From Blastomyces gilchristii SLH14081 (Eukaryota; Ascomycota; Eurotiomycetes; Onygenales; Ajellomycetaceae), in the NCBI RefSeq assembly GCF_000003855.2, contig NW_003101674.1, positions 421,178 to 441,749 of the forward strand: a stretch of 20,572 bases of DNA, read 5' to 3'. Made by a program: the position numbers and the translations under genes. A model generated the notes under the pieces. It had not been told where the DNA came from, ran no database searches, and saw only the letters and a list, made by a program, of their open reading frames with translations. The stretch's first letter is position 1. Every line of letters starts with the position of its first letter. This document shows, one piece after another, positions 1 through 8,867 of this stretch.

Positions 1-884
1 ATATAGTTGAGAAGTGATACATTCTCTTTCTCTGAATCACAAATCGGATGAGTTTTGGAGACAATTCTTATAAAAGCTTGACATTTTTTCTTAAAAGAAT
101 TTACTGTATATGAATGATTCTAAAACTCATACTTTAAGACTGGAAGTTTTACTACACTTCTTGTTTTAGTATAGTTGAAGACTTTAAAAACTTCTTTTTC
201 TTATACTTCTTCAAGAAATTTGTTTCAGCAGTCTGTTTTAGCTCTTTTAATATCTGAAAAATATTCATTTCTGATAGCTTTGAACTCTTTATTAGATATT
301 ATATCATTCTTTCAATCTCTTCTAACACTGACTAATTATTTTCTTTTAGATATGATATTCTCATTTCATCAAGATTTGAAATACTCAGAAGACTTTTTCT
401 TTGAAATATTATTTCTAACACTTGTTAGAATAATAGATGTAATGAGCTTTACTCTATTCTTAAGTATTTCATTTGAGATATCTTGACTGAGATTTCAATA
501 GAGCTCACTCTTCTTTTCAGATTTTAACAGTTTTATACTTTCTTTAACTGCTTTTGAATCAGCTTTTTCAAAGTTGTATTGATTAGAGAGAAGAGAATTT
601 TCACTTATTTATTTTTCACTCAGTTTAATATTAAATTGAATAATCTCATGATCTGATTCTGATGTCTTATTTGAATTAATAAATCAGTTTATAAGTCTTT
701 TTTCAATTAGATTTTATGACATGAAGATTAGATCTATAATAGATTTCTATTTCATATCTTTTCTAAAGAATGTTTATTAATCAGACTTGTTAACTAAATC
801 TATTAAATACTTAAAAGTTTATTTAACTAGTTTATCTGCTCTTACTGCTCTTTCACATTCTAAATTTCATCAGAGATGATGTGT

Positions 885-892
885 ATTGAAAT
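885..892 (+). repeat. Target-site duplication, left (hAT-type insertion)
   Basis: ATTGAAAT is repeated exactly at 1399-1406. The uninterrupted LINE copy near 12349-12356 has this 8-mer only once, so it is a true duplication of the target. Eight bases is the hAT superfamily hallmark. Confidence 0.9.
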
Positions 893-1398
893 TAGACTGA
901 CCGCTGAGACTATGAATTTCATGTTTGATCTCATTTGATCTGGTCTCATACATTTCTTGGCGTGAATCCCGCTGGGACTAGCCATCAAAAAAACATGCAA
1001 AGTGACTATATATCAGATCTTAAAATGAAACCATGACTTGAAAAAAATGAGAAAGTGGTCTCATTTGGTCTCATTTAGTTCTATTCTTGACATAAACTTA
1101 CTATTTTTAGACATTTTAAGGTTTTTTTTAGACTATTTGTAATTTTTTTAAAAGTAATGCTTTTTGGTAACACTCAAATGAGATTTAAAGTCATTTAAAG
1201 CAATAAAAATAATTTAAATTAAGAAGTGAAAATCATGATCTCATTTGAAAAATGTGATAAGAGTAGACAGTAAGTCTCACTGAGACAGTATGAAACTACT
1301 ATTTAATGTTAAAACCGTGTAATGGAATCAGTCGAATTGGTAATGAGACTATCAAAAAATCTGGTCCTGGTCTCAGACACGGTCACACGGTCAGTCTA
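893..1398. mobile_element. hAT-type MITE (506 bp, non-autonomous)
   Basis: The element is absent from the other LINE copy and is flanked by a perfect 8-bp duplication. Its ends are inverted: the left end starts TAGACTGACCG and the right end is CGGTCAGTCTA, an 11-bp perfect terminal inverted repeat, with a similar CTGAGAC motif just inside both ends. The interior has no coding capacity. It holds many scattered copies of a TCTCA/GGTCTCA-like motif on both strands (for example around 929-952, 1055-1078, 1270-1285 and 1368-1375). These resemble the subterminal transposase-binding motifs known for hAT elements, but that role is inferred. It keeps CpG and GpG steps that the surrounding LINE has lost, so it either inserted later or escaped mutation. 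An autonomous hAT partner would be needed for movement and is not in this window. Confidence 0.85.
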
Positions 1399-1406
1399 AT
1401 TGAAAT
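1399..1406 (+). repeat. Target-site duplication, right (hAT-type insertion)
   Basis: This is the second copy of ATTGAAAT, directly abutting the right terminal inverted repeat. Confidence 0.9.
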
Positions 1407-1871
1407 CTTCTACAATTATAGAGTTTTTTAATGAAGTTATATTCAAAAATTCTCTATTAATTGTTCAGATATTGTTATTTTTCTTCAATGATTTTTCATT
1501 ATAGATATTTATAAGCTGTATAGTATCAAACTCATTCTCTTTATCTATAATATCACTCACTAGCATATCAGAGTCAGATATAATATCAAATCTTAGATTA
1601 AATTAATATCTTGATCTCTTTCTTTCATAGATCACTACTCTTGACTTTATCTCAGACTTTTGAGACAGAAAGCAGTAGTAGCTTGAATGAGAAATGATGT
1701 ACTTTGACTCAGTATTAAAATTTGATTTCTGAAGAAGTACAAAATCAACTTTTTATTCATATACAATTTGAAGACAAGAATAAATGCAATTTGAGTTTCT
1801 ATTCACATTGTTTTGAATAAATGTGATTTTTGAAGTATGTTTAAACTTTTTTTATTGTTTTTGTTGTATAT

Positions 1872-3505
1872 TCATACTAAAAGAGAGTAGAGATAGAGTA
1901 GAATCTAATCACTATTATCAGATAGTAGATTATAACTATTTTGAAAAGCAGAAATCTTAACTGCTTACATTCTATTTAGTTTATTATCAGAGTTATTTCT
2001 CAATTCTCAAGTTTTAACAGATGTTTGAGAATTCAAATTCTATTTACATTTAGCTGAAGAATTAAAGTTTGAAGATTTAAATAATTAAAAGTTTCTTCTT
2101 TTTAAGCTTACAGTTACTAGTTTACTAGCTTGACTATTCTCTTCAGTTTTAGATTGACTTTGAGCTTTATCTTTTCTTCAGTTCTTTTGAGTTCTTGAAG
2201 TAAACATGCATTCTTTTGAGCTAGATGCATGTTTTTCTTTGCAATTAGAGCATTTAAGCAGAGTATATTAATATATTTAATCACTTTTTAAGCATATTTC
2301 ATATTTATGCTCACTAGTTTTATAATCTCTAGTATACAATGTGCATTTTAAGTCTCTGAAATAAGAGATTATAAAGAGTTCATATCTTTAACTGTTTGAA
2401 TACTGTATTTGAGCTTTGAGATTCATTGTTGAGTCTTTGTATTCATAAACTCTTATTTTTAAATCTGTCACTCTTACTTCAGAGATTTGTGATTATTTAC
2501 ATATCTTTATATATACTAGAACAGAGGCATTTCTTCTGCTTTATCTGAACTCAATTGAATTTAATTATATAGACTCTTTTCTCAGTTGAATAGAATTGTA
2601 TTCTTCTAATTTATTTTTAAGAAGTAGTATTTCTTCTTCACAGTCAAAAATTTCAACTTAAATATTATGAAGAATGAATTTATCTCACTTTTCATCTCTC
2701 TCAGATAGAATTATTGTGTTTAACAAAGATTCTATTACTGATTTTCAGAGATTCTTATTCTGAATGAGGAATTCTGTACTGAATTCAGACATTGTAGTCA
2801 GAATGATGAAATTTCTAAAGAAAGATAACTCAATTGAAGCTATAACTGATTTTTGAACTTCAATATCAGTTATTAACTAAGAAAAGAACTGCTGGTTAAT
2901 TTCATTTCTGATTCTGAAAATGAGATTTAAGTTTAGCTTGTTTCTCTGCAAGATCTTCTGATTTGAAACTTTGAGAATAAGTCTTCTATTTCTGAAGATT
3001 TGAAGATTTTTCTCTTTTTATATTTTTTTATTTTCTTTTCTATGAATAGAAGTATGAGTAATATTCTTCTCAGTATTCTCAGAATTTTGAGCTGGTTTTG
3101 AGATAGCAGATTTAGAGACTGAAGATACTGCTACTTAAGCATATGTTTTCTTCTGATTCAAAGAAGAAGAAGAAGAAGTAGAGAAAGAAGAAGAAACAGG
3201 TAAATTATCAGTGATTGTACTAGGAATTTTCAATGTTTTTTGAACTATGTTTGAAATTCCAAGTTTGAACTTGATCATCTTTTATAGTTGTCTAGCCTGA
3301 GTATGAAGAATTAACAGAACTTCTTCATTTATCTCACTCAGACACTGTTTTTCAAGAATTTTGCTTACTTTTTCAAGTTTCTGTATTTCAAAAACTTTTA
3401 TTTCTCTATTTCTTTCTTGTTTCTTCTCTTCAGAATTTCAATCTCAGAAATAGTATCTGAGAAAGCATCTTTTTCCACATCAACTGAGTGTATTTTTGAA
3501 CTCAT
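1872..3505 (-). pseudogene. LINE ORF1 (gag-like), left copy
   Basis: This is the counterpart of the right-copy ORF1 (12821-14458). ATG is at 3505-3503 and the stop TGA at 1874-1872 overlaps the ORF2 ATG. ORF1 proteins of this group bind the element RNA. The C-terminal third, around 2230-2430, corresponds to the Cys/His-rich zinc-knuckle segment. The interval is 1,634 bases, four fewer than the right copy and not a multiple of three, so this copy carries indels as well as stops. At the position where the right copy has an in-frame TAA (13105-13103) this copy still has CAA, showing that the right-copy stop is a mutation and that ORF1 originally ran on to the ATGA overlap. Confidence 0.75.
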
Positions 3506-3517
3506 TTTACTCACAGA

Positions 3518-3753
3518 ATGAAAAGTTGATCAGACAGTTTAAATTGAGAGATTTATCAGTCTATTTTCAAATGAAAAGTTGATCAGACTGTTTTAATTGA
3601 GAGATTTATTAGTCTATTTTTAATTGAAAAGTTGATCAGACTGTTTAAATTGAGAGATTTATCAGTCTATTTTCAAATGAAAAGTTGATCAGACTGTTTT
3701 AATTGAGAGATTTATTAGTCTATTTTTAATTGAAAAGTTGATCAGACTGTTTC
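3518..3753 (+). repeat. 53-bp minisatellite upstream of LINE ORF1 (left copy)
   Basis: Four full 53-bp units start at 3518, 3571, 3624 and 3677, followed by a partial fifth at 3730. Each contains GTTGATCAGAC and GAGAGATTTAT. Units alternate between two subtypes (ATCAG...TTCAA and ATTAG...TTTAA), so the real period is a 106-bp dimer. The array lies in the 5' UTR, ending about 13 bases from the ORF1 ATG on the minus strand. The right LINE copy has about 2.5 units. Confidence 0.92.
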
Positions 3754-4201
3754 AAAAGAAGAATGAAAGACTTTTGTGTGTATAAAATAACTGATTTTTT
3801 TCACACTAGTTCAGTAACTAGGTTAGATTTTTGAAGAGAATCTAATACACTAAAATTAATTTTTAAGATAAATCAATAAAATCTTTACAATCTCTTTCTT
3901 GGGATACAGTGAGGAAAAGTATGATATCAATTAATAATAAATCAGATAATATGACAGTTTTTGAGAGAAAAATAAGTATAAAATAAGTCAATTTTTTGCA
4001 GAGAAATTGATTAAAACTATTCAATTTTATTCTAAATCATTCGATTCTTCTCACACAATAAGTGTGCAACTCAAATCAGTTACTAAAGAGTGTAAACAAG
4101 AATTAAGTATTAGTGAAAGCTCTTCAGTCACTGAAAAAGTTATTCTTACTTAAAAGAATGTGAAATTATGATATAAAACAACTGTGTTTTTAATTCTTTA
4201 T
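3754..4201 (-). other. LINE 5' UTR, ORF1-proximal part (left copy)
   Basis: This is noncoding sequence that aligns with about 14601-15040 of the right LINE copy. No ORF or structured RNA was recognised. It is strongly depleted in CpG, CpC and GpG. It ends at the SINE-like insertion. Confidence 0.75.
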
Positions 4202-4212
4202 AAGAATATTGT
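4202..4212 (+). repeat. Target-site duplication, left (SINE insertion)
   Basis: AAGAATATTGT recurs at 5301-5311 on the other side of the insertion. The right LINE copy has the empty site once, near 15042-15052, with a single difference. Confidence 0.88.
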
Positions 4213-4549
4213 ATATTATTATTATTATTATTCTTCAATTATAAATGTATAAAGTCAGAGACTATGACATTTATCTGAGAACTTTTAATTCTCAGAGTTT
4301 TTCCTATATCTATAAACTCAACTATTATACATTTATCAATTTCAGATATGTAAAATCAGAAAATTTCAGCTCAGAATATAAAAACTGTTTACAAATTGCA
4401 GAATTTTAACATCTTCTGATACTTTGAAATCATTAAATAATATCGTGACAAAAGAAAAGAGAACATAGTCTTAAAGATAGACATATTAAATAGATAGACA
4501 AGAACAGAAAAGAAAAAGTAAAGTAAAGAGAGACTATAATAAAATAAAA
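4213..4549 (-). repeat. LINE-like 3' tail of the SINE with (AAT)n end
   Basis: This stretch aligns along its whole length with 8500-8834, the 3' terminal region of the full LINE. Differences are mostly transitions and similarity stops abruptly near 4549/8834. Six ATT units (4215-4232) form the 3' microsatellite tail, the same as at the LINE 3' end (8496-8513). Confidence 0.85.
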
Positions 4550-5203
4550 TTCTATAGAATAAGATTTCTGCAGTTTACATTTTAAGCTATATACATATTT
4601 TAACACTCTATATAACTGACTGCTGTCTCTGTTCTCTCAGGCCTGCTTCAGAGATTATTATTCTCTCTAAAGAGTTATCACTTAGCTAGCTTCTGTAACT
4701 AGCTTACTCATAAGTGAGATTCTTGTTAAGAATAATATCAGAGCTACTTAATTCTAGTTAAGTCTCTAATCTTTCAGCTGTCAATCTCAGCATTTCAGCC
4801 TATTAATTGACTGTCACAGTCTTGCTTGCACTAATCATCTATTAAGAGTGTCTAGATTTTATCTCATCTAGATTCTTACTAGACCTGAAATATTCTAATT
4901 GAATAGTTTTTAAATTTCAATTTCTCAGAAGTGAGTGTCTAGAGTGAGAAAGATGAGATCTGATTAGTTAAGCTTAATAATAATTCACTGTTCTGCAGAT
5001 ATTCTAGATCTTAATCACTCTAGCACTGATCTAATTTGAAGTATCTGAGAAACTGTTAACTCTAAGATCAGTGAGAATTAGTATCTGAAAACCTCTGAGA
5101 TAAATATCTTAAGCTTGATGATGATTTACTATAGTGTATCTGAGAGTTCTCAGTACTGTTTTATAACTTAACAGTGAAAGCTGTGATTAAGATAACTCTT
5201 ACA
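4550..5203 (-). other. Unique body of the SINE-like element
   Basis: No coding potential was found. The sequence is rich in short self-complementary words. One clear nested hairpin is TCACTTA (4678-4684) with TAAGTGA (4711-4717), enclosing AGCTAG (4684-4689) with CTAGCT (4699-4704). It is not found elsewhere in the window. Confidence 0.5.
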
Positions 5204-5293
5204 GAGTTTGAATCTACCCTCTCTTAACATTCATTTCCCGGGGGGAAGGCTGTCAATTGAGGCTTTATAATAGTGTAGTTAATCACTACGTCA
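5204..5293 (-). promoter_or_regulatory. tRNA-like polymerase III internal promoter (A and B boxes)
   Basis: On the minus strand, TGACGTAGTGATT (5293-5281) fits the A-box consensus except for one G-to-A change. GTAG and CTAC within it could pair as a D-arm (loop TGATTAA). GATTCAAACTC (5214-5204) fits the B box GGTTCGAAnCC after G-to-A changes of the kind that pervade this window. The spacing of about 79 bases between the starts of the boxes is long but within the range seen for tRNA genes with long variable arms or introns. No full cloverleaf was drawn, so the parental tRNA is unknown. Confidence 0.55.
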
Positions 5294-5300
5294 CCAGGCC

Positions 5301-5311
5301 AAGAATATTGT
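5301..5311 (+). repeat. Target-site duplication, right (SINE insertion)
   Basis: This is the second copy of AAGAATATTGT, abutting the SINE 5' end. The LINE 5' UTR resumes directly after it. Confidence 0.88.
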
Positions 5312-5755
5312 GTAAAACCCAGAGAAAAAGATCTTACTTTTTCAAGAGAAGTAAAAAAACTAATTCTAAGATCTTTTTTTTTTGCATTAACTGCTGCAGA
5401 AGAATGAGATAGAAACTGCTAAGATATATACTACTGTATACTCTCTATCAAGACTTTCCCTCTTCAGAGTCTTGATATTATAGAGAATATAAGTCTGTTT
5501 CTATATAATAATATAAATATTATCAGTGAGATGTAGAGAAACTGATTATTTATATCTTAAAATAAAATACTTTGTCAATGATTATATTAATATAGAGTTA
5601 ATTCTCAAATTCAATAGAAATCTAGTGTTGCTGTTCTCAATCTCTAGCAGAATCTATTGAATATTGAGATATTAAAACTAGATTTAACATATCTCACTGT
5701 GCAGGGATCAAAGGCTCAGTCAGACCTTGAGGTATACTGATTTTATAGTTGTCAT
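5312..5755 (-). other. LINE 5' UTR, middle part (left copy)
   Basis: Noncoding. It aligns with about 15053-15517 of the right copy, including a poly-T run (5373-5382) and an inverted pair around a TCAAGACTTTC...GAGTCTTGA hairpin (5449-5474). No gene was seen. Confidence 0.7.
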
Positions 5756-6110
5756 TGTCTGCTGAATATGTATCAAATACTGTTGACAAGGTATCTTTTT
5801 GTATCTTTCTACCGGAGATGGGCCAGATTGAGAAGGGCGGTACGTGAGTGATACTTGGCATTGATGTCTTGAAACACCAAAGACAGACAGGGTTTTCACG
5901 GAGGTTGCACTTCAGATGGTTTTCACAGAGATTGCACTTCAGATGTGTCTGTTGATTATGTACTCGATACTATTGCCGAGGTATCTTTTTGTATCTTTCT
6001 GCCGGAGGTGGGCCAGATTGGGAAGGGCGGTACGTGAGTGGGACTTGGCGTTGATGTTTTAGAACATCAAAGATAAACAGGGTTTTCACAGAGATTGCTT
6101 CTCAGATATC
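5756..6110 (-). repeat. LINE 5' UTR tandem monomers (left copy)
   Basis: Two units start at TGTCT (5756 and 5946), a period of 190 bp. Both contain GTATCTTTTTGTATCTTTCT, a GGGCCAGATTG motif, and GGGCGGTACGTGAGTG. Unit 1 has an internal duplication of about 27 bp ending GCACTTCAGATG. Tandem 5' UTR monomers act as promoters in some LINEs (mouse L1). That role here is inference. Unlike most of the window, this block keeps CpG and GpG. Confidence 0.8.
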
Positions 6111-6415
6111 TCCACAATTACAAATTGGGAATCTTCCAAAATCATGAAGATTGGCGCATATGACTAGGTCTCTTCACCTTACAATTTGTATGGCAATTTG
6201 GCCCGGGGTTGTGGTGTGATAGGGGTGAATGGGGGATAATGCCACACAGGAGTTTCGAACAACATCTGGTTCACATTTGGCTGGATAACTCCACCATCAC
6301 ACGGGGTATGCGGTCGGCGATGGGGTCAAAATGCTCGTATGATTGAGGGCTTTTCGATGGATCTATTGGCGGGTTCTTATTTGAACAATTGCGCGAGTTC
6401 GTGGTGAAGTGGTTT
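6111..6415 (-). promoter_or_regulatory. GC-retaining 5' terminus of the LINE (left copy)
   Basis: This is the first roughly 300 bases of the element on the minus strand, conserved with 15850-16155. Identical runs in both copies include CAATTTGGCCCGGGGTTG and GCGGTCGGCGATGGGGTC. It is probably the start of the LINE transcript and part of its promoter, because LINE promoters are internal. A 64-codon minus-strand ORF at 6465-6271 crosses the LINE/Gypsy boundary and is not conserved, so I do not call a gene. Confidence 0.6.
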
Positions 6416-7360
6416 GAGTATCTTCTTATCAAAACCCTGACTTCTTGCAGAATTTGATGATTCAAAGGAGGTTTGCATCTGTTACATGATGAAACTGAAT
6501 ATAGATGTTGAAGAACATCAATATGAAGATGCCTATGTATATGAAGTTGATAATCTTGACTATAATCTTATGCTAGAACTTGTCTGACTATCTGAATAAG
6601 ATATCTTATTAAATACTTGAAACAGAAGCTTGATATTCTCTAATAATGATAGAATTCATGAAGATGATATTCACAAGACTATGAATCTGACACAGATCTC
6701 TGTCAATGCTTATGAAATGCTTTAAAAAAGAAGTCATTAATAGCAGAATTATATAACAATCTATTCTGTTAGTCTGACTAATATTAAGAAGGCTCTAGAA
6801 CAGTTATCTCATACTATAACAACAGATTCTCATATAAAGCTCTCTCAATAGTATTATAAATATCTAGATGTCTTCTGATAAGATGACATTATAAATATAT
6901 CTCTCTTATGAGACTCAGAAGTGAATTATAGTATTAAGTTGAAAAAGAAGAATAATAAGAATTCTGAATCACTGTGAGATTCTCTTTAAAATATATTCTG
7001 AGATGAACTTCTTCTTCTTTAGAAGACACTCAATGATCTGTTGAATAAGAAATTTATATATATTAGTAACTCTTCTGCTGCAGTCTCTATTCACTTTATA
7101 AAGCAGTCAGATAAAGAACTCTGATTCTGTATAAACTATTAAAATCTGAACAGATTGATAAAGAAAGACTGTTATCTCTTATTTCTTATCAATGAAACTC
7201 TAGCATGTATTAAGTAAGCTTAATAGTTTATAAAACTAGATGTCATCACTGCATTTTATAAGATTTGTATCACTGAAGAAGATGAATGACTTACAGTATT
7301 TCAAATATGATATAATCTCTTTGAATAAGTAGTCACACTCTTTGAACTGACTAATGCTCT
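6416..7360 (+). pseudogene. Ty3/Gypsy pol fragment: end of protease to part of reverse transcriptase
   Basis: This is the remains of a Gypsy-type polyprotein on the plus strand. SIFLSKP (about 6418-6438) resembles the end of a retropepsin (LGKPW). QYYKYLDVF-like sequence (from about 6848, with stops) resembles the linker before the reverse transcriptase. The RT follows: DELLLL, then NKKFIYISNSSAA (about 7044-7082), KLDVITAF with the motif A Asp (about 7228-7251), and FELTNA just before 7360, each matching known fungal Gypsy RT motifs. Trp positions read TGA. The catalytic YxDD block, RNase H, integrase and both LTRs are missing. The left end abuts the LINE 5' end and the right end is fused to Copia sequence. 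It cannot make an active protein. Confidence 0.82.
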
Positions 7361-8499
7361 TAACTTACAGAATATTCACTATATTTCTAATATTACAGTT
7401 AATCTGCTCTTATTTACAAAGTTTAAAGATCAGAGATTCTGATTTACATTATCTTTTACTATTTCATTATTTTTCATTTACAGAGCTCTGAATAATGTTA
7501 TTTTTCATGTAGTTCAAATCACTCAGAATAATATAGATAGAGTGACTGAATGAGAGTTCAAGAAGAATTCTAATCATTTAAGCAAGACAGTCAAGTATAT
7601 TATGATGTCTTATGAGTACAATTTTGACTGAAAAGTTGATTTTTCTGTGACTACTGTTACTACTGTTGATAACATTGATTCTATGAATGTGAAAATACAG
7701 ATATCAAAGATATCATAGACTCTTTTGAATTGATATTATAATCTCAGTTATATTCACACTGATGCTATAATTGCTATGATCAAGAATTCTCATACTGAAG
7801 TTACAATTAAAGATTCTAAGACTAAGTTCTTTTGTAAAGAATGTGTCAAGGCAGATATAATATAAGATTATTCAAAAACACTGATGTCTACATCTATTCA
7901 ATTCATTGAGAAGATTTATATTGACCTTGTAAATGACAGATATACATTGAAAGATCTCTCTGATCACTTCTTAGAGTCTTATCAGAGAATTAAATACTGA
8001 ATACTTATCATCTGTGATGTGACTCACTATCATTGAGTATATTTTTTAAAGTTTAAGAATGAGACTGTTCAATACTTTGAGTTATGACTCAGATTTATAA
8101 GTAATCTCAGATATACAGTCTCTGCTTTTCTACAGAGTGATATTGATAGTCTTTTTCAATTCACACATATGCACGAAGTTATGAATTTATATCATATTAA
8201 ATGAGAATTAACAACATCACATTCATCACATCAAGATGATGTTTTCAAGTGTGAGATTCATACTATTATAAGACAGATTAGAGCTGCTCTTTTGAAAGAT
8301 GATCTCTCTAAGAAGTTCTGAGCAGATGTTCTGAAGACAGTTATTACAATAATTAATAATACTCTCACATCTACAGTTCTTTACAACTCAAAATTTTGAC
8401 TCTCTACTACAGAGACTTCTGTGATTCTAAGTTCAATATAAGATCTCTTAATGTGCACTTATAAACATCTCACTGAATGTGAGGCATTTTCACTGATTA
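7361..8499 (+). pseudogene. Ty1/Copia pol, first half: post-protease region and integrase
   Basis: The plus-strand Copia polyprotein is broken by TGA stops. It begins with the segment that normally follows the protease (NIHYISNITVNLLLFTK, about 7371-7421). The integrase zinc finger follows (a His from HTDA near 7760 and FFCKECVKA, about 7828-7854). Then comes the catalytic core: IYIDLVND with the first Asp at 7923-7925, the second Asp at 8139-8141 (SDIDS, usually SDNG), and the Glu at 8253-8255 in KCEIHTII. All three catalytic codons are in one frame. WAD and KFW motifs near 8320 and 8395 read TGA for Trp. The gag and protease ends are lost at the Gypsy junction. The right LINE interrupts it at 8500, and pol resumes at 16175. 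Confidence 0.86.
8485..8499 (+). repeat. 15-bp target-site duplication, left (right LINE)
   Basis: CATTTTCACTGATTA is repeated exactly at 16160-16174. It defines the insertion of the full-length LINE into Copia pol. Confidence 0.95.
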
Positions 8500-8867
8500 T
8501 TATTATTATTATTCTTTAATTATAGATGTATGCAGTCAGAGACTATAACATCTACCTGAGAACTTTTAGTTCTCAGAGTTTTTCCTATATCTATAAAGTC
8601 AACTATTATACATTAACCAATTTCAGATATGCAAAATCAGAAAATTCCAGCTCAAAATACAAAAACTGTTTACAAATTGCAGTATTTTAACATCTTCTGA
8701 TACTTTGAAACCATTTGACAATATCATGACAAAAGAAAAGAGAATATAGTCTTAAAGATAGACACATTAAACAAATATATAGAAAAGAATAGAAAGAAAA
8801 AAGTAAAGTAAAGAGAGACTATAACAAAACAAATTATTAAAAGATAGTGTATAGCTGTTTTAACAGA
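8500..8867 (-). other. LINE 3' UTR and (AAT)n tail
   Basis: Noncoding 3' end. The outer 335 bases (8500-8834) are shared with the SINE-like element's tail and are therefore the likely recognition region for the LINE reverse transcriptase. The 3' end is an (AAT)n microsatellite instead of poly(A), as is usual for I/Tad-group elements. Confidence 0.78.

Larger units (their letters stand above)
1..1875 (-). pseudogene. LINE ORF2, endonuclease part (interrupted, partial)
   Basis: This is the N-terminal part of the ORF2 polyprotein, an apurinic-like endonuclease used for target-primed reverse transcription. The start codon is at 1875-1873. It overlaps the ORF1 stop as ATGA, exactly as in the right copy. 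The region around 1735-1760 matches the part of the right copy that reads KVDFVLLQ, the endonuclease motif leading into the active-site Glu. The frame is broken by many stops and by the 506-bp hAT-type insertion. Removing the insertion and one target duplication restores a length within about one base of the right copy. The window edge cuts it before the reverse transcriptase. Confidence 0.75.
4213..5300 (-). mobile_element. SINE-like element with tRNA-like head and LINE-derived tail
   Basis: This 1,088-bp insertion in the left LINE 5' UTR is bounded by an 11-bp target duplication. Read on the minus strand it has three parts. First is a head starting GGCCTGGTGACGTAG with polymerase III A- and B-box-like motifs (5293-5204). 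Second is a unique body of about 650 bp without an ORF (5203-4550). Third is a 3' tail of about 337 bp (4549-4213), ending in an (AAT)n tract, that closely matches the 3' end of the LINE (8500-8834). Known SINEs often borrow the 3' end of a partner LINE so that its reverse transcriptase will recognise them, and this fits. It is long for a SINE. The alternative is a chimeric, 5'-replaced LINE fragment. The body is RIP-like, but the head retains GC-rich stretches. Confidence 0.72.
1..6415 (-). mobile_element. Tad-like LINE, left copy (3' part outside window)
   Basis: This is a second copy of the LINE that is complete at 8500-16159. Base 1 here aligns with about 11465 there, and similarity runs through ORF2 (endonuclease part), ORF1 and the 5' UTR to the shared 5' end near 6415. 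Similarity to the other copy ends after a GGTTT at 6411-6415, and Gypsy-like sequence follows. Two insertions interrupt it: a hAT-type miniature element (893-1398) and a SINE-like element (4213-5300). Both are absent from the right copy, which shows the empty sites. The reverse transcriptase, RNase H and 3' end lie left of the window, so its own target-site duplication cannot be checked. It is full of stops and is not functional. Confidence 0.88.

Noticed and set aside
175..486. 103-codon plus-strand ORF
   Set aside because: It is antisense to LINE ORF2 (endonuclease-RT linker). Its Phe/Leu/Ser-rich composition is that of the complement of AT-rich coding sequence, and the homologous stretch at 11640-11950 is not open.
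3518..3753. CRISPR-like array
   Set aside because: The 53-bp units are contiguous without unique spacers, the same array occurs in another LINE copy, and the context is a eukaryotic retroelement.
5204..5300. A functional tRNA gene
   Set aside because: Only A- and B-box-like motifs are present. No complete acceptor, anticodon and T-arm set could be drawn, and it lies at the exact 5' end of a mobile insertion.
6271..6465. 64-codon minus-strand ORF in the GC-rich block
   Set aside because: It starts in Gypsy-derived sequence and crosses into the LINE 5' end. The right LINE copy lacks the same start and context, and no family resemblance was seen.
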